Counted from the first letter of the stretch, positions 51,741 to 59,375 are shown. The stretch is DNA of 64,000 nucleotides from Streptomyces sp. DH41 (GCF_029813785.1 NZ_JARVKY010000016.1:1-64000), one strand, 5' to 3'. A program made the numbers and translations. Notes: generated by a model not told the origin, from the letters alone.

Positions 51741-51848
51741 ATGCAGCATCAGACGAGCGTCCTTTGGCCGCGGCGCCAGGCGGACCTCACGAAGCGGCGG
51801 GCAGTGGATCTGTGCCGCGTTTCCGCCATGCTCTGTCGCACCATCTGA
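51741..51848 (+). CDS. Leader peptide of the sulfur-transfer operon (Cys attenuator)
   Basis: A 35-codon frame starting at ATG and ending 126 bp before the rhodanese gene. It encodes MQHQTSVLWPRRQ and then RRAVDLCRVSAMLCRTI. The RR-VDL-R-SA-LCR pattern is that of the short 'putative leader peptides' found in front of actinobacterial sulfur assimilation genes, where Cys codons near the end set the rate of translation and so decide whether downstream genes are expressed. Two Cys codons lie at positions 25 and 32. Function is inferred from the family pattern and position. Confidence 0.8.
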   Translation: MQHQTSVLWPRRQADLTKRRAVDLCRVSAMLCRTI

Positions 51849-51974
51849 GCCGGTCGGCGACGTCGCCGACCGTGTCCCCCTCACCGCCCCGCCCAGGGCA
51901 CCCGCGCGCCGCCCCGGCATGAGCGCGCCCCCTCTCACCGCACGTCCCGCCGCCAACTGCCCCGGAGGAGAAAC

Positions 51975-52820
51975 ATGAGCCGCAGCGACGTACTGGTCGA
52001 AGCCGACTGGCTGCAGGACCACCTGGACGACCCGAGCATCGCGATCGTCGAGGTGGACGAGGACACGTCCGCCTACGAGAAGAACCACATCAAGAACGCG
52101 ATCCGGATCGACTGGACCCAGGACCTTCAGGACCCGGTCCGCCGCGACTTCGTCGACCAGGAGGGCTTCGAGAAGCTCCTGTCGGCCAAGGGCATCTCCA
52201 ACGACCACACCGTGGTCCTCTACGGCGGCAACAACAACTGGTTCGCGTCCTACGCCTACTGGTACTTCAAGCTGTACGGCCACGAGAACGTCAAGCTCCT
52301 CGACGGCGGCCGCAAGAAGTGGGAGCTGGACGCCCGCGAGCTGGTCGACGGCACCGACGTGCCCGAGCGCCCCGCGACCGACTACAAGGCCAAGCCGCAG
52401 AACACCGCGATCCGCGCGTTCCGCGACGACGTGGTCTCCGCCATCGGCGCGCAGAACCTGGTCGACGTCCGCTCGCCCGACGAGTTCTCCGGCAAGCTGC
52501 TCGCCCCGGCCCACCTGCCGCAGGAGCAGTCGCAGCGCCCGGGTCACGTCCCGTCCGCCCGCAACATCCCGTGGTCGAAGAACGCCAACGACGACGGCAC
52601 CTTCAAGTCCGACGACGAGCTCAAGGCGCTCTACGAGGACGAGCGGGTCGACCTGGCGAAGGACACCATCGCCTACTGCCGGATCGGCGAGCGCTCGGCC
52701 CTGACCTGGTTCGTCCTGCACGAGCTGCTGGGCGTGGAGAACGTCAAGAACTACGACGGCTCCTGGACCGAGTACGGCTCCCTCGTCGGCGTGCCGATCG
52801 AGCTCGGCGCCGCCAAGTAA
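51975..52820 (+). CDS. sseA: Thiosulfate sulfurtransferase (rhodanese), SseA/CysA type
   Basis: A 281-residue two-domain rhodanese. The catalytic loop in the second domain is YCRIGERSALTWF, with active-site Cys in CRIGER; the first domain (VVLYGGNNNWFASYAYWYF) lacks it and is structural. It moves sulfur from thiosulfate or mercaptopyruvate to a thiophile. ATG with GGAGGAG upstream, 126 bp after a leader peptide. The SseC-like gene follows by 51 bp, an arrangement I also recall in mycobacteria (cysA2-sseC). Confidence 0.94.
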   Translation: MSRSDVLVEADWLQDHLDDPSIAIVEVDEDTSAYEKNHIKNAIRIDWTQDLQDPVRRDFVDQEGFEKLLSAKGISNDHTVVLYGGNNNWFASYAYWYFKLYGHENVKLLDGGRKKWELDARELVDGTDVPERPATDYKAKPQNTAIRAFRDDVVSAIGAQNLVDVRSPDEFSGKLLAPAHLPQEQSQRPGHVPSARNIPWSKNANDDGTFKSDDELKALYEDERVDLAKDTIAYCRIGERSALTWFVLHELLGVENVKNYDGSWTEYGSLVGVPIELGAAK

Positions 52821-52871
52821 GCAAGCGGGTACTGCACCCGACCGATCCTTCCCAACCCTCAGGAGTACGAC

Positions 52872-53159
52872 ATGTGCGGAGCGAAGGCCGGCGGCCCCGA
52901 CGCCTCGACGATCAAGCCCGGTGAGACCACGATCCAGGGACACGTGACCCGTGACGGCGAGCCGGTGACGGGCTACGTCCGGCTGCTGGACTCCACCGGC
53001 GAGTTCACGGCGGAGGTCCCGACCTCCGCGACGGGCCAGTTCCGGTTCTACGCGGCCGAGGGCACCTGGACCGTCCGGGCGCTCGTGCCGGGCGCCAGCG
53101 CCGACCGCACGGTCGTCGCCCAGGACGGTGGACTGGCGGAGGTCGCGATCGCCGTCTGA
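52872..53159 (+). CDS. sseC: DUF1416 protein, SseC-like
   Basis: A 95-residue protein of the DUF1416 family (MCGAKAGGPDASTI at the start, GQFRFYAAEGTWTVRALVPG in the core). It looks like a single carboxypeptidase-regulatory-like beta sandwich. The N-terminal Met-Cys-Gly-Ala is fixed in the family; the Cys may accept persulfide sulfur from the rhodanese. It is co-transcribed with sseA, with AGGAG nine bases before the ATG. A strong terminator ends the operon at 53191-53241. Confidence 0.9.
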   Translation: MCGAKAGGPDASTIKPGETTIQGHVTRDGEPVTGYVRLLDSTGEFTAEVPTSATGQFRFYAAEGTWTVRALVPGASADRTVVAQDGGLAEVAIAV

Positions 53160-53190
53160 CGGCGAGCGGCGGCGACAGCGGCAAGCGACG

Positions 53191-53241
53191 GCCGAAGGGC
53201 CGCACCCCACGGGTTGGACGCCCGGGGTGCGGCCCTTCGGC
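53191..53241 (+). terminator. Terminator of the sseA-sseC operon
   Basis: An 18-bp perfect stem, 53191-53208 paired with 53224-53241 (GCCGAAGGGCCGCACCCC and its complement), with a 15-base loop, 30 bp past the stop codon. It overlaps the in-frame Met at 53242 of the next gene, which argues for that gene's later GTG start. Confidence 0.92.
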
Positions 53242-53277
53242 ATGTCCGGCCGGCCCGTCCGGTCCTACCCTGGACGT

Positions 53278-53538
53278 GTGTACGCGCGTCGGCGGCATCG
53301 CTACTTCGTGATGATGGGCATCTGCATCACGCTGTTCGTCCTGGCCTGGGGCGTCGTCCGGCTCTGGTCGGTCCCGGCGGCCGTCGGCATGTGCGTGGCC
53401 GCCATGGTCATCCCCCCGCTCGCCGCGATCGTCGCCAACCGCCGCGGTCCCGACGACCGCTGGTGGGACGACCCCTCCGGCGACCCGAAGTCCGACGAAT
53501 GGTGGGACGAGCTGGACGGTAAGCGGCGGCCGCGCTAG
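53278..53538 (+). CDS. DUF3099 small membrane protein
   Basis: 86 residues from the GTG at 53278. Two hydrophobic helices (FVMMGICITLFVLAWGVV and AAVGMCVAAMVIPPLAAIVA) are followed by a Trp/Asp-rich cytosolic tail (DDRWWDDPSGDPKSDEWWDE). This fits the DUF3099 family of actinobacteria; function unknown. An upstream Met at 53242 lies in the sseC terminator and is not preferred. Confidence 0.85.
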   Translation: MYARRRHRYFVMMGICITLFVLAWGVVRLWSVPAAVGMCVAAMVIPPLAAIVANRRGPDDRWWDDPSGDPKSDEWWDELDGKRRPR

Positions 53539-53580
53539 ACATGCGGCATCGAGGCCGGCGACCTGGGCTCCGCGGTCCGC

Positions 53581-53815
53581 TCAGTAGACGAGTGCCTGGG
53601 TGTCGTCGGCGAGTGCCTCCTGTACGAAGACCTGTGCCCCCGCGATGCGTACGCCCTCGACGAGGTCCTTCTCGGTGAGGTCGCGGCGGGCCGCGCACTG
53701 GGTGCACAGCGTCACCCGGCCGCCCGCGAGGACCGAGTCCAGCAGGTCGGGCAGCGGCGCGGCGTGCGGCAGCTCGAACTCGGCCGCGCGGCCCGGCACC
53801 GAGCTTCTTCGCCAT
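53581..53815 (-). pseudogene. Truncated, frameshifted copy of the DsrE-like gene
   Basis: From the stop codon at 53581 to about 53797 the sequence matches the intact DsrE-like gene (56729-56945) with one visible change (GAGTGCC against GAGCGCC). It then jumps to the gene's first codons (GAGCTTCTTCGCCATGGCCG). A 128-bp piece between is missing, which is not a multiple of three, so the start codon reads out of frame after five residues. It is the left border of the three-gene cassette; the intact gene is the right border. Surely non-functional as a DsrE protein. Confidence 0.92.
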
Positions 53816-53919
53816 GGCCGAATCGTGATCAACGGTTCCGCAACCCCGGAGTCGGGTCGCGGGTCTCCTGTGCGCACGCTTGATCGAATGTGTTGTACAC
53901 GTTTCTGTGGGGGGACGTC

Positions 53920-54813
53920 TTGGAAGAGGAACCAGCGAGACCTGCGGCGCCCGCCGCACCCGCGGCACCGACGACACCGGAAGACCGCACGCCGCCGGAG
54001 AAATCCGCGGTCGATGAGGACCGCGAGTCGTCGGACGGGCCCGTGGCGCCGGGCCAGCCCACGTCGCTCGGTGACGCGTCCGCGCCCGCCGAGGGCGCCG
54101 GACGACCCCGGCGGCGCGGGCGTACGGCCTCGCTCATCGGTGTCGCCGCTGTGTTGGGCCTGGTCGCCGGTGCCTGCGGCGGAATCCTCGTGCAGGTGGG
54201 CCGGGAGCCGACGAAGCTGCCGCCCTTGTCGCAGACCGCGCTCGCGCGCAGCGAGGGTGAGGCGCCGAAGCCGCTGCCCGCCGGCCAGGACCGCCAGGTG
54301 CGCACCGATGGCGACCTGCGCGACCTGCTGCTGGAGAAGCCGCGCGGGGCCGAGGAGACCGACTGGCTGAAGGACTCCGACGGCTGGATGGACCTGGCGG
54401 GCTACGCCGGGACCTTCGGGGACCCGCAGCGCGGGTTCGAGAAGCTGCTGCGCAGCGAGTTCCGCCGGGCGGCCGTCACCGGCTGGGAGGTCGACGGCGC
54501 GTACTCCGTGGAGATCCGGCTGATCCAGTACCGGCAGGAGGAGGTCGTCGGCGCCGGCGGAGCCAATGCGAGCGGCCAGTACTTCGCGGGCGAGGGAGGC
54601 ACCGACGACGGAGGGGTCCCGGGCACGGGGGACGGCCGGGTGTATATCGACGACCAGCCCCTCCCGGGTCTCGAAGCCTCGTCGTATCCCTACCTGGCGG
54701 AAGCGCACGCCCGGCGGGGTGACATCGCCATGGAGATCTGGATGAGCGGAGCCAAGCGGATCGAGAAAGAAATGATCACGAGTTTGGCCGAGCGGCAGAT
54801 GGAGCGGCTGTGA
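53920..54813 (+). CDS. Cassette protein 1: single-pass membrane protein, unknown domain
   Basis: About 297 residues. The start is uncertain: TTG at 53920 (EEEPARPAAP) follows a G-rich site, while GTG at 53890 is possible. A Pro/Ala/Asp-rich cytosolic head (about 75 residues) leads to one helix (SLIGVAAVLGLVAGACGGIL). The outer domain of about 200 residues includes the run DLRDLLLEKPRGAE, then DSDGWMDLAGYAGTFGDPQRG and SSYPYLAEAHARRGDIAMEI. I do not recognise the family. DLRDLLL in this protein and VRDLLLPVPEGA in cassette protein 3 match each other. It overlaps the next gene by 4 bp. Confidence 0.75.
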   Translation: MEEEPARPAAPAAPAAPTTPEDRTPPEKSAVDEDRESSDGPVAPGQPTSLGDASAPAEGAGRPRRRGRTASLIGVAAVLGLVAGACGGILVQVGREPTKLPPLSQTALARSEGEAPKPLPAGQDRQVRTDGDLRDLLLEKPRGAEETDWLKDSDGWMDLAGYAGTFGDPQRGFEKLLRSEFRRAAVTGWEVDGAYSVEIRLIQYRQEEVVGAGGANASGQYFAGEGGTDDGGVPGTGDGRVYIDDQPLPGLEASSYPYLAEAHARRGDIAMEIWMSGAKRIEKEMITSLAERQMERL

Positions 54814-55730
54814 ACGAGAACCGCAACGACGACCCGTTCACGGCCGCCGCCCCCTCCGGTACAAGCGCCGCCACGTCCGCACCTGTGGACGCAGCCGACG
54901 CAGCCGACGCGGTGGACGCGGTGGACGCGCGGGCCACGGAACCCACCACCGAACCACCCCCTTCCACCCGCGGACGGCGCGGCCGCCGCCGGATCGCCGC
55001 CGTCACTGGGGCACTCCTGCTGACCGGTGCCGTCGTCGGAGCCGTCGCGTGCACCGCCGTGGCCGTCGCGAACGCCGACCGGGATCCGGGCGTCCCTTCC
55101 TGGGCGCGTCCCGAACCCACCGAGGACCACCCGGTGGTGGCGGCCGAGCCGGGCAGCCTGGCCTGGACCCTCGTGCCGTACCGGCCCGGCAACTGGTCGC
55201 GCGGCCCCGACCTGGGGGAGTTCGGCTCGGACGCTGTGCTGAACGGCGACCGGACGGCCGCCCTGCTGAAGGAGTCGCTGGCCGGACTGCCCCGGACCGA
55301 GCGCAAACGGCTGGAGAAAGAGATCGACCGCGGGCCCGTCAAGGAGATGGCGATGCGCAGTTACGCCTTCACCATGGGGGAGGACGCCAACCGCGTGGCG
55401 GGCGCCGCCGCCATGACCCTCGTGCTGGCCCGGATGGAGAATCCGACCGCCGCCCGTGCCGTGACGAAGGGCCAGAACACGTTCCTGGACGCCCTGGACG
55501 TCTTCCGCGAAGGCCCCGAGATCGAGGGCTATGAAGACGCCGAGTGCTTCCGCACGCCCTCCGGATCCGGCGGCGACGAAGACCTCGAATCGATGTACTG
55601 CTCCGCCTCCTTGGCGGACATCACGGTCACCGCCACCGCCGCGGGACTGCAGCCGTTCGACGCCGAGGGCGTCGCCGCGCTGTTGAAAGATCAGTTGGAC
55701 CGCATCGTCGAACCCGGGGAGTCCGTGTGA
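54810..55730 (+). CDS. Cassette protein 2: single-pass membrane protein, unknown domain
   Basis: A 306-residue protein from a GTG start. The head has an Ala/Asp/Val run (APVDAADAADAVDAVDARAT), then a basic patch and a helix (IAAVTGALLLTGAVVGAVAC). The outer domain has two Cys (in DAECFRTPSG and SMYCSASLAD) that could pair. A central part (MRSYAFTMGEDANRVAGAAA) suggests a helical core. The layout head-helix-outer domain is shared with its two neighbours. Overlaps both by 4 bp, so the three are co-translated and probably form one complex. Family not recognised. Confidence 0.78.
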   Translation: MNENRNDDPFTAAAPSGTSAATSAPVDAADAADAVDAVDARATEPTTEPPPSTRGRRGRRRIAAVTGALLLTGAVVGAVACTAVAVANADRDPGVPSWARPEPTEDHPVVAAEPGSLAWTLVPYRPGNWSRGPDLGEFGSDAVLNGDRTAALLKESLAGLPRTERKRLEKEIDRGPVKEMAMRSYAFTMGEDANRVAGAAAMTLVLARMENPTAARAVTKGQNTFLDALDVFREGPEIEGYEDAECFRTPSGSGGDEDLESMYCSASLADITVTATAAGLQPFDAEGVAALLKDQLDRIVEPGESV

Positions 55731-56590
55731 CCGAGCAGATCGCCCCGTCGGCCCCCGTCACGCCGGCGCCCGCCCTGCCGCCTCTGCCGGACGCCCCGCC
55801 GCCCGGCGCCCCGGCGCCGTCGGGCAAGGACCGCCGAGCCCTGCGCGCCGTGCTGCGCTGGACCGCGGCCGTCGCCGTCTTCGCGGCGGTCGGTTCGGCC
55901 ACGGCGTACGGCATCACGCGGATGGACCGGACGGACGTGCCCGGGCTCGCGACCGCGTCGGACGGGCGCTGGATCTTCCCGACGCTCACCGCGGCGCCGC
56001 TGCCGTCCGGCAGTCCGGGGCCGTTCGACGCGACGAACGCGGCCGGTGCTCACTACGCCGATGTGCGGGACCTGCTCCTGCCGGTGCCCGAGGGAGCGAC
56101 GGCCGACCGGGCGCTGCGCGGCAAGGACGGTTGGCTGGCGACGGAGACCTTCCTCGCGGAGTACCGGGAGGAGTCCGACCGTGATGCGCTGCGGCAGAAG
56201 GTCGTCGACGCGGGGTTGCGGCACATCGCCGCCCGTGGCTGGACCGCTGACGACGGGACGCACACGCGGATCTACCTGCTCCATTTCGGCACGGCGGCCG
56301 TCGTGGACGCTCTGCACACCATGCAGCTGGCGCCGTACGACAGGCCGGCCTACGCCGTGCGAGGCACGGAAACGGTGGAGCCCGACGAGGACTTCCCGGA
56401 GGCCGCCGAGTCCGACGACGTGCTCACCTCCATCTATACCGAGCCCGAGCCCTACGGCGGCGAACAGGTCCGCGAGGCGTACCTCGGCGCCGGAGACGTT
56501 CTGGCAGTGGTGCTGCAGAGCCGCCCAGGCGGGGCAGGGGAGGTGCCCTTCCAGCAGACCGTGGCCCTGCAGACCCGGCTGCTCCTCTGA
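55727..56590 (+). CDS. Cassette protein 3: single-pass membrane protein, unknown domain
   Basis: A 287-residue protein from the GTG at 55727. Pro-rich head (SAPVTPAPALPPLPDAPPPG), a helix (RWTAAVAVFAAVGSATAYGI) and an outer domain. The outer domain has DVRDLLLPVPEGATADRALR, DGWLATETFLAEYREESDRD and RIYLLHFGTAAVVDALHTMQ, and overall resembles cassette protein 1 (RDLLL, DGW, then a strand pair). The last gene of the cassette, followed by a bidirectional terminator at 56658-56693 and then the intact DsrE gene. Unknown function; envelope-located. Confidence 0.78.
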   Translation: MTEQIAPSAPVTPAPALPPLPDAPPPGAPAPSGKDRRALRAVLRWTAAVAVFAAVGSATAYGITRMDRTDVPGLATASDGRWIFPTLTAAPLPSGSPGPFDATNAAGAHYADVRDLLLPVPEGATADRALRGKDGWLATETFLAEYREESDRDALRQKVVDAGLRHIAARGWTADDGTHTRIYLLHFGTAAVVDALHTMQLAPYDRPAYAVRGTETVEPDEDFPEAAESDDVLTSIYTEPEPYGGEQVREAYLGAGDVLAVVLQSRPGGAGEVPFQQTVALQTRLLL

Positions 56591-56657
56591 CCACCCGGGC
56601 GCATGCCGGGCGTGTCCGGGGCCATGCACCCCGAAAGCGCGAGCACTTCGCCCCCGC

Positions 56658-56693
56658 TGTCATCGGGGCGCTCATGCGAGCGCCCCGATGACA
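56658..56693. terminator. Bidirectional terminator between cassette and DsrE gene
   Basis: A 16-bp perfect stem (56658-56673 with 56678-56693) closes on the 4-base loop ATGC and is followed by CTTCTTC. It serves the plus-strand cassette and the minus-strand DsrE gene. Confidence 0.92.
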
Positions 56694-56728
56694 CTTCTTC
56701 GTCAGTTGTTCACGCTTCTCAGGAGGAC

Positions 56729-57091
56729 TCAGTAGACGAGTGCCTGGGTGTCGTCGGCGAGCGCCTCCTGTACGAAGACCTGTGCCCCCGCGATGCGTAC
56801 GCCCTCGACGAGGTCCTTCTCGGTGAGGTCGCGGCGGGCCGCGCACTGGGTGCACAGCGTCACCCGGCCGCCCGCGAGGACCGAGTCCAGCAGGTCGGGC
56901 AGCGGCGCGGCGTGCGGCAGCTCGAACTCGGCCGCGCGGCCCGGCACCGCGAACCAGGCGGACTCCCCGGTCAGCCACAGGGAGACGTCGACACCGCTGG
57001 CCACGGCCACCGCCGCCACCGTGAACGCCTGCGAGCACCGCTCGGGCGCGTCGGCCCCAGCCGTCACCTTGATCACGAGCTTCTTCGCCAT
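56729..57091 (-). CDS. DsrE-family protein, intact
   Basis: A 120-residue DsrE/DsrF-like protein from MAKKLVIKVTAG. The N-terminal strand then ERCSQAFTVAAVAVASGVDV, SLWLTGESAWFAVPG, and TLCTQCAARRDLTEKDLV with two Cys (C-x2-C) where sulfur relay members keep their active Cys. The fold is of the kind that passes persulfide sulfur, though many actinobacterial members are uncharacterised. ATG start at 57091. A truncated copy exists at 53581-53815. Near sseA and sseC, so a role in sulfur handling is plausible. Confidence 0.9.
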   Translation of the reverse strand: MAKKLVIKVTAGADAPERCSQAFTVAAVAVASGVDVSLWLTGESAWFAVPGRAAEFELPHAAPLPDLLDSVLAGGRVTLCTQCAARRDLTEKDLVEGVRIAGAQVFVQEALADDTQALVY

Positions 57092-57218
57092 GGCCGCATC
57101 GTACGGCCCGCCGGAGGGCCCACCTCGCAAAGTGGCGCCGCCCCGGGCCGCGTAAGCTGGGTCCCGGCCCCGTGCACGTAGCGCACGCAACGCACTCCGC
57201 ATCACCGAGGAGCACCCC

Positions 57219-57317
57219 GTGGAGATCTTCTTCGAAGCCCTGCTGGTCCTGGTCTGCGTCGGCGTCCTCGCCTTCGCCGGTCTGACCGTGAAGAAGCTGT
57301 ACCAGGGCCAGCGCTGA
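57219..57317 (+). CDS. 32-residue single-helix membrane protein
   Basis: A GTG-started frame with GAGGAG six bases upstream, encoding MEIFFEALLVLVC then VGVLAFAGLTVKKLYQGQR. One hydrophobic helix is followed by a short basic tail, the form of small regulatory or accessory membrane peptides. Codon use is Streptomyces-like and a nearly identical peptide is remembered from other Streptomyces at this place. The nitrobindin-like gene follows by 37 bp. Confidence 0.75.
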   Translation: MEIFFEALLVLVCVGVLAFAGLTVKKLYQGQR

Positions 57318-57354
57318 CCCCACCCACGCCCACGCCAGGAAGTACGTTCCGCTC

Positions 57355-57930
57355 ATGATCGAGATCCCGTCCGACCTCCACAAGAGCCTCGTCCCCCTCG
57401 CCTTCCTCCTGGGCGACTGGGCGGGCGCGGGCGTGCACGACTTCCCCGGCGCCGAGAAGTGCAACTTCGGGCAGGAGGTCTCCTTCAGCCACGACGGCCG
57501 GGACTTCCTGGAGTACCGGTCCCACACCTGGGTCCTCGACCAGGACGGGAACAAGGTCAGCCCGCTGGAGTCCGAGCACGGCTTCTGGCGCGTCGACGCC
57601 AACCGCAGGGTCGAGGTCACGATGACCCGCGACGACGGCGTCATCGAGATCTGGTACGGCGAGCTGGCCGACCAGAAGCCGCAGATCGACCTGGTGACGG
57701 ACGCGGTGGCCCGCACGGCCGCCTCCCGTCCCTACACCGGTGGCAAGCGGCTGTACGGCTACGTCAAGAGCGACCTGATGTGGGTCGGCGAGAAGCAGAC
57801 CCCCGAGGTCGAGCTGCGCCCCTACATGTCGGCGCACCTGAAGAAGGTCGTCACCCCGGAGGACGTCGAGCGCTGGGCCAAGGCCCTGCCCGATGACATG
57901 CCCGACGACGGGATCGCCTTCTTCAAGTAG
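57355..57930 (+). CDS. FABP/nitrobindin-like heme protein
   Basis: A 191-residue protein of the DUF1794/nitrobindin family. The opening LAFLLGDWAGAGVHDFPGA carries the family's G-x-W-x-G-x-G motif; YRSHTWVLDQDGNKVSPLES and HGFWRV are core strands. The proximal heme His is probably in MSAHLKKV near residue 165. Nitrobindins bind ferric heme in a beta barrel and isomerise peroxynitrite to nitrate. ATG with GGAAG upstream. Nur follows by 32 bp, a link I recall in other Streptomyces. Confidence 0.88.
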   Translation: MIEIPSDLHKSLVPLAFLLGDWAGAGVHDFPGAEKCNFGQEVSFSHDGRDFLEYRSHTWVLDQDGNKVSPLESEHGFWRVDANRRVEVTMTRDDGVIEIWYGELADQKPQIDLVTDAVARTAASRPYTGGKRLYGYVKSDLMWVGEKQTPEVELRPYMSAHLKKVVTPEDVERWAKALPDDMPDDGIAFFK

Positions 57931-57962
57931 GCCCCCGCCCGGGAGGTCCTAGACTCGTGGGT

Positions 57963-58400
57963 GTGGTGAGCACCGACTGGAAGAGCGACCTCAGGCAGCG
58001 CGGCTACCGGCTGACCCCGCAGCGGCAGCTGGTGCTCGAAGCCGTGGACACCCTCGAACACGCGACCCCCGACGACATCCTCGGCGAAGTGAGGAAGACG
58101 GCGTCGGGGGTCAACATCTCCACCGTCTATCGCACGCTGGAGCTCCTCGAGGAGCTCGGGCTGGTCAGCCACGCCCACCTCGGACACGGCGCGCCCACCT
58201 ACCACCTGGCCGACCGGCACCACCACATCCACCTGGTGTGCCGGGACTGCACCAACGTGATCGAGGCCGATCTGTCGGTGGCCGCCGAATTCACCGCCAA
58301 GCTGCGGGAACAGTTCGGTTTCGACACCGACCTGAAGCACTTCGCGATCTTCGGCCGGTGCAGGGACTGCTCCCTGAAGGGTCCCACTACCGAGTCGTAG
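57963..58400 (+). CDS. nur: Nickel uptake regulator Nur (Fur family)
   Basis: 145 residues from the GTG at 57963, the length I recall for S. coelicolor Nur. The winged helix has RGYRLTPQRQLVLEAVDTLE and NISTVYRTLELLEELGLVSH. The metal region has GHGAPTYHLADRHHHIHLVC and HFAIFGRCRDCSLKG, giving the His ligands of the Ni-specific site. Ni-bound Nur represses nickel transporter genes and sodF. A GTG at 57957 is an alternative start. The YgfZ-like gene follows by 9 bp. Confidence 0.93.
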   Translation: MVSTDWKSDLRQRGYRLTPQRQLVLEAVDTLEHATPDDILGEVRKTASGVNISTVYRTLELLEELGLVSHAHLGHGAPTYHLADRHHHIHLVCRDCTNVIEADLSVAAEFTAKLREQFGFDTDLKHFAIFGRCRDCSLKGPTTES

Positions 58401-58409
58401 GCTAGGGGT

Positions 58410-59375
58410 ATGAAGAGCCCCCTGCTGGCCCTGCCCGGCGCCGTCCCCGCCGAGGGCGTGGACGAAGGCGTCGCCGCCCACTACGGCGATCTGTTCCGCG
58501 AGCAGCGTGCCCTCGCCGAAGGCACCGGTTTCGTCGACCTCTCCCACCGCGGTGTCGTCGCCGTCACGGGCGACGACCGGCTGAGCTGGCTGCACCTGCT
58601 GCTCACCCAGCACGTCAGCGACCTGCCGACCGGCGAGGCCACCGAGGCGCTGATCCTCTCCGCGAACGGCCACATCGAACACGCCCTGTACCTCGTCGAC
58701 GACGGCACGACCGTCTGGGCCCATGTGGAGCCCGGCAGCCAGGAGGCGCTGATCGCCTACCTGGAGTCGATGAAGTTCTTCTACCGGGTCGAGGTCGCCG
58801 ACCGCACCCCCGACACCGCGGTCGTGCATGTGCCGGCCGGCTCGATCACCGAGGTCCCCGAGGGCGTCGCCGTCCGGGAGACGCCGTACGGCCGTGACCT
58901 CTTCCTGCCGCGCGACGAGCTGGAGGCCTTCGCCGACCGGGCCGGTCCGCCGGCCGGGATCCTCGCGCACGAGGCGCTGCGCGTCGAGCGGCACCGTCCC
59001 CGCCTCGGCTTCGAGACCGACCACCGGACCATCCCGCACGAGCTGGGCTGGATCGGCACGGCGGTCCATCTCCAGAAGGGCTGCTACCGGGGGCAGGAGA
59101 CCGTCGCCCGGGTGCACAACCTCGGCAAGCCGCCGCGTCGCCTGGTCTTCCTGCACCTGGACGGCAGCGAGGTCCACCTGCCGCCGAACGGGGCCGAGGT
59201 GCGCCTCGCCGACGACGGGCCCGACGGCCGGAAGATCGGTTTCGTCACCACGTCCGTACGCCACCACGAGCTGGGGCCGGTCGCCCTCGCCCTGGTGAAG
59301 CGGAACGTGCCGGTGGACGCGCGCCTGATGGCCGAGGACACGGCGGCGGCCCAGGAGACGGTCGTAGAGCCCTGA
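58410..59375 (+). CDS. YgfZ/GcvT-like folate-binding protein
   Basis: A 321-residue protein of the YgfZ family. The defining motif KGCYRGQETVARVHNLGKPP (K-G-C-Y-x-G-Q-E) is complete with its Cys. The N-terminal domain (LSHRGVVAVTGDDRLSWLHL) resembles the T-protein of glycine cleavage. YgfZ proteins use tetrahydrofolate to help repair or assemble some Fe-S clusters. It is placed 9 bp after nur and probably cotranscribed. Confidence 0.92.
   Translation: MKSPLLALPGAVPAEGVDEGVAAHYGDLFREQRALAEGTGFVDLSHRGVVAVTGDDRLSWLHLLLTQHVSDLPTGEATEALILSANGHIEHALYLVDDGTTVWAHVEPGSQEALIAYLESMKFFYRVEVADRTPDTAVVHVPAGSITEVPEGVAVRETPYGRDLFLPRDELEAFADRAGPPAGILAHEALRVERHRPRLGFETDHRTIPHELGWIGTAVHLQKGCYRGQETVARVHNLGKPPRRLVFLHLDGSEVHLPPNGAEVRLADDGPDGRKIGFVTTSVRHHELGPVALALVKRNVPVDARLMAEDTAAAQETVVEP

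Noticed and set aside
53408-53977. Minus-strand frame beginning MAKKL near 53815
   Set aside because: The first five residues match the DsrE gene but the rest is out of frame because of a 128-bp deletion; it is part of the pseudogene, not a new protein.
53581-57091. Insertion sequence or transposon around the three-gene cassette
   Set aside because: No transposase and no terminal inverted repeats; the only flanking repeats are the DsrE copies.
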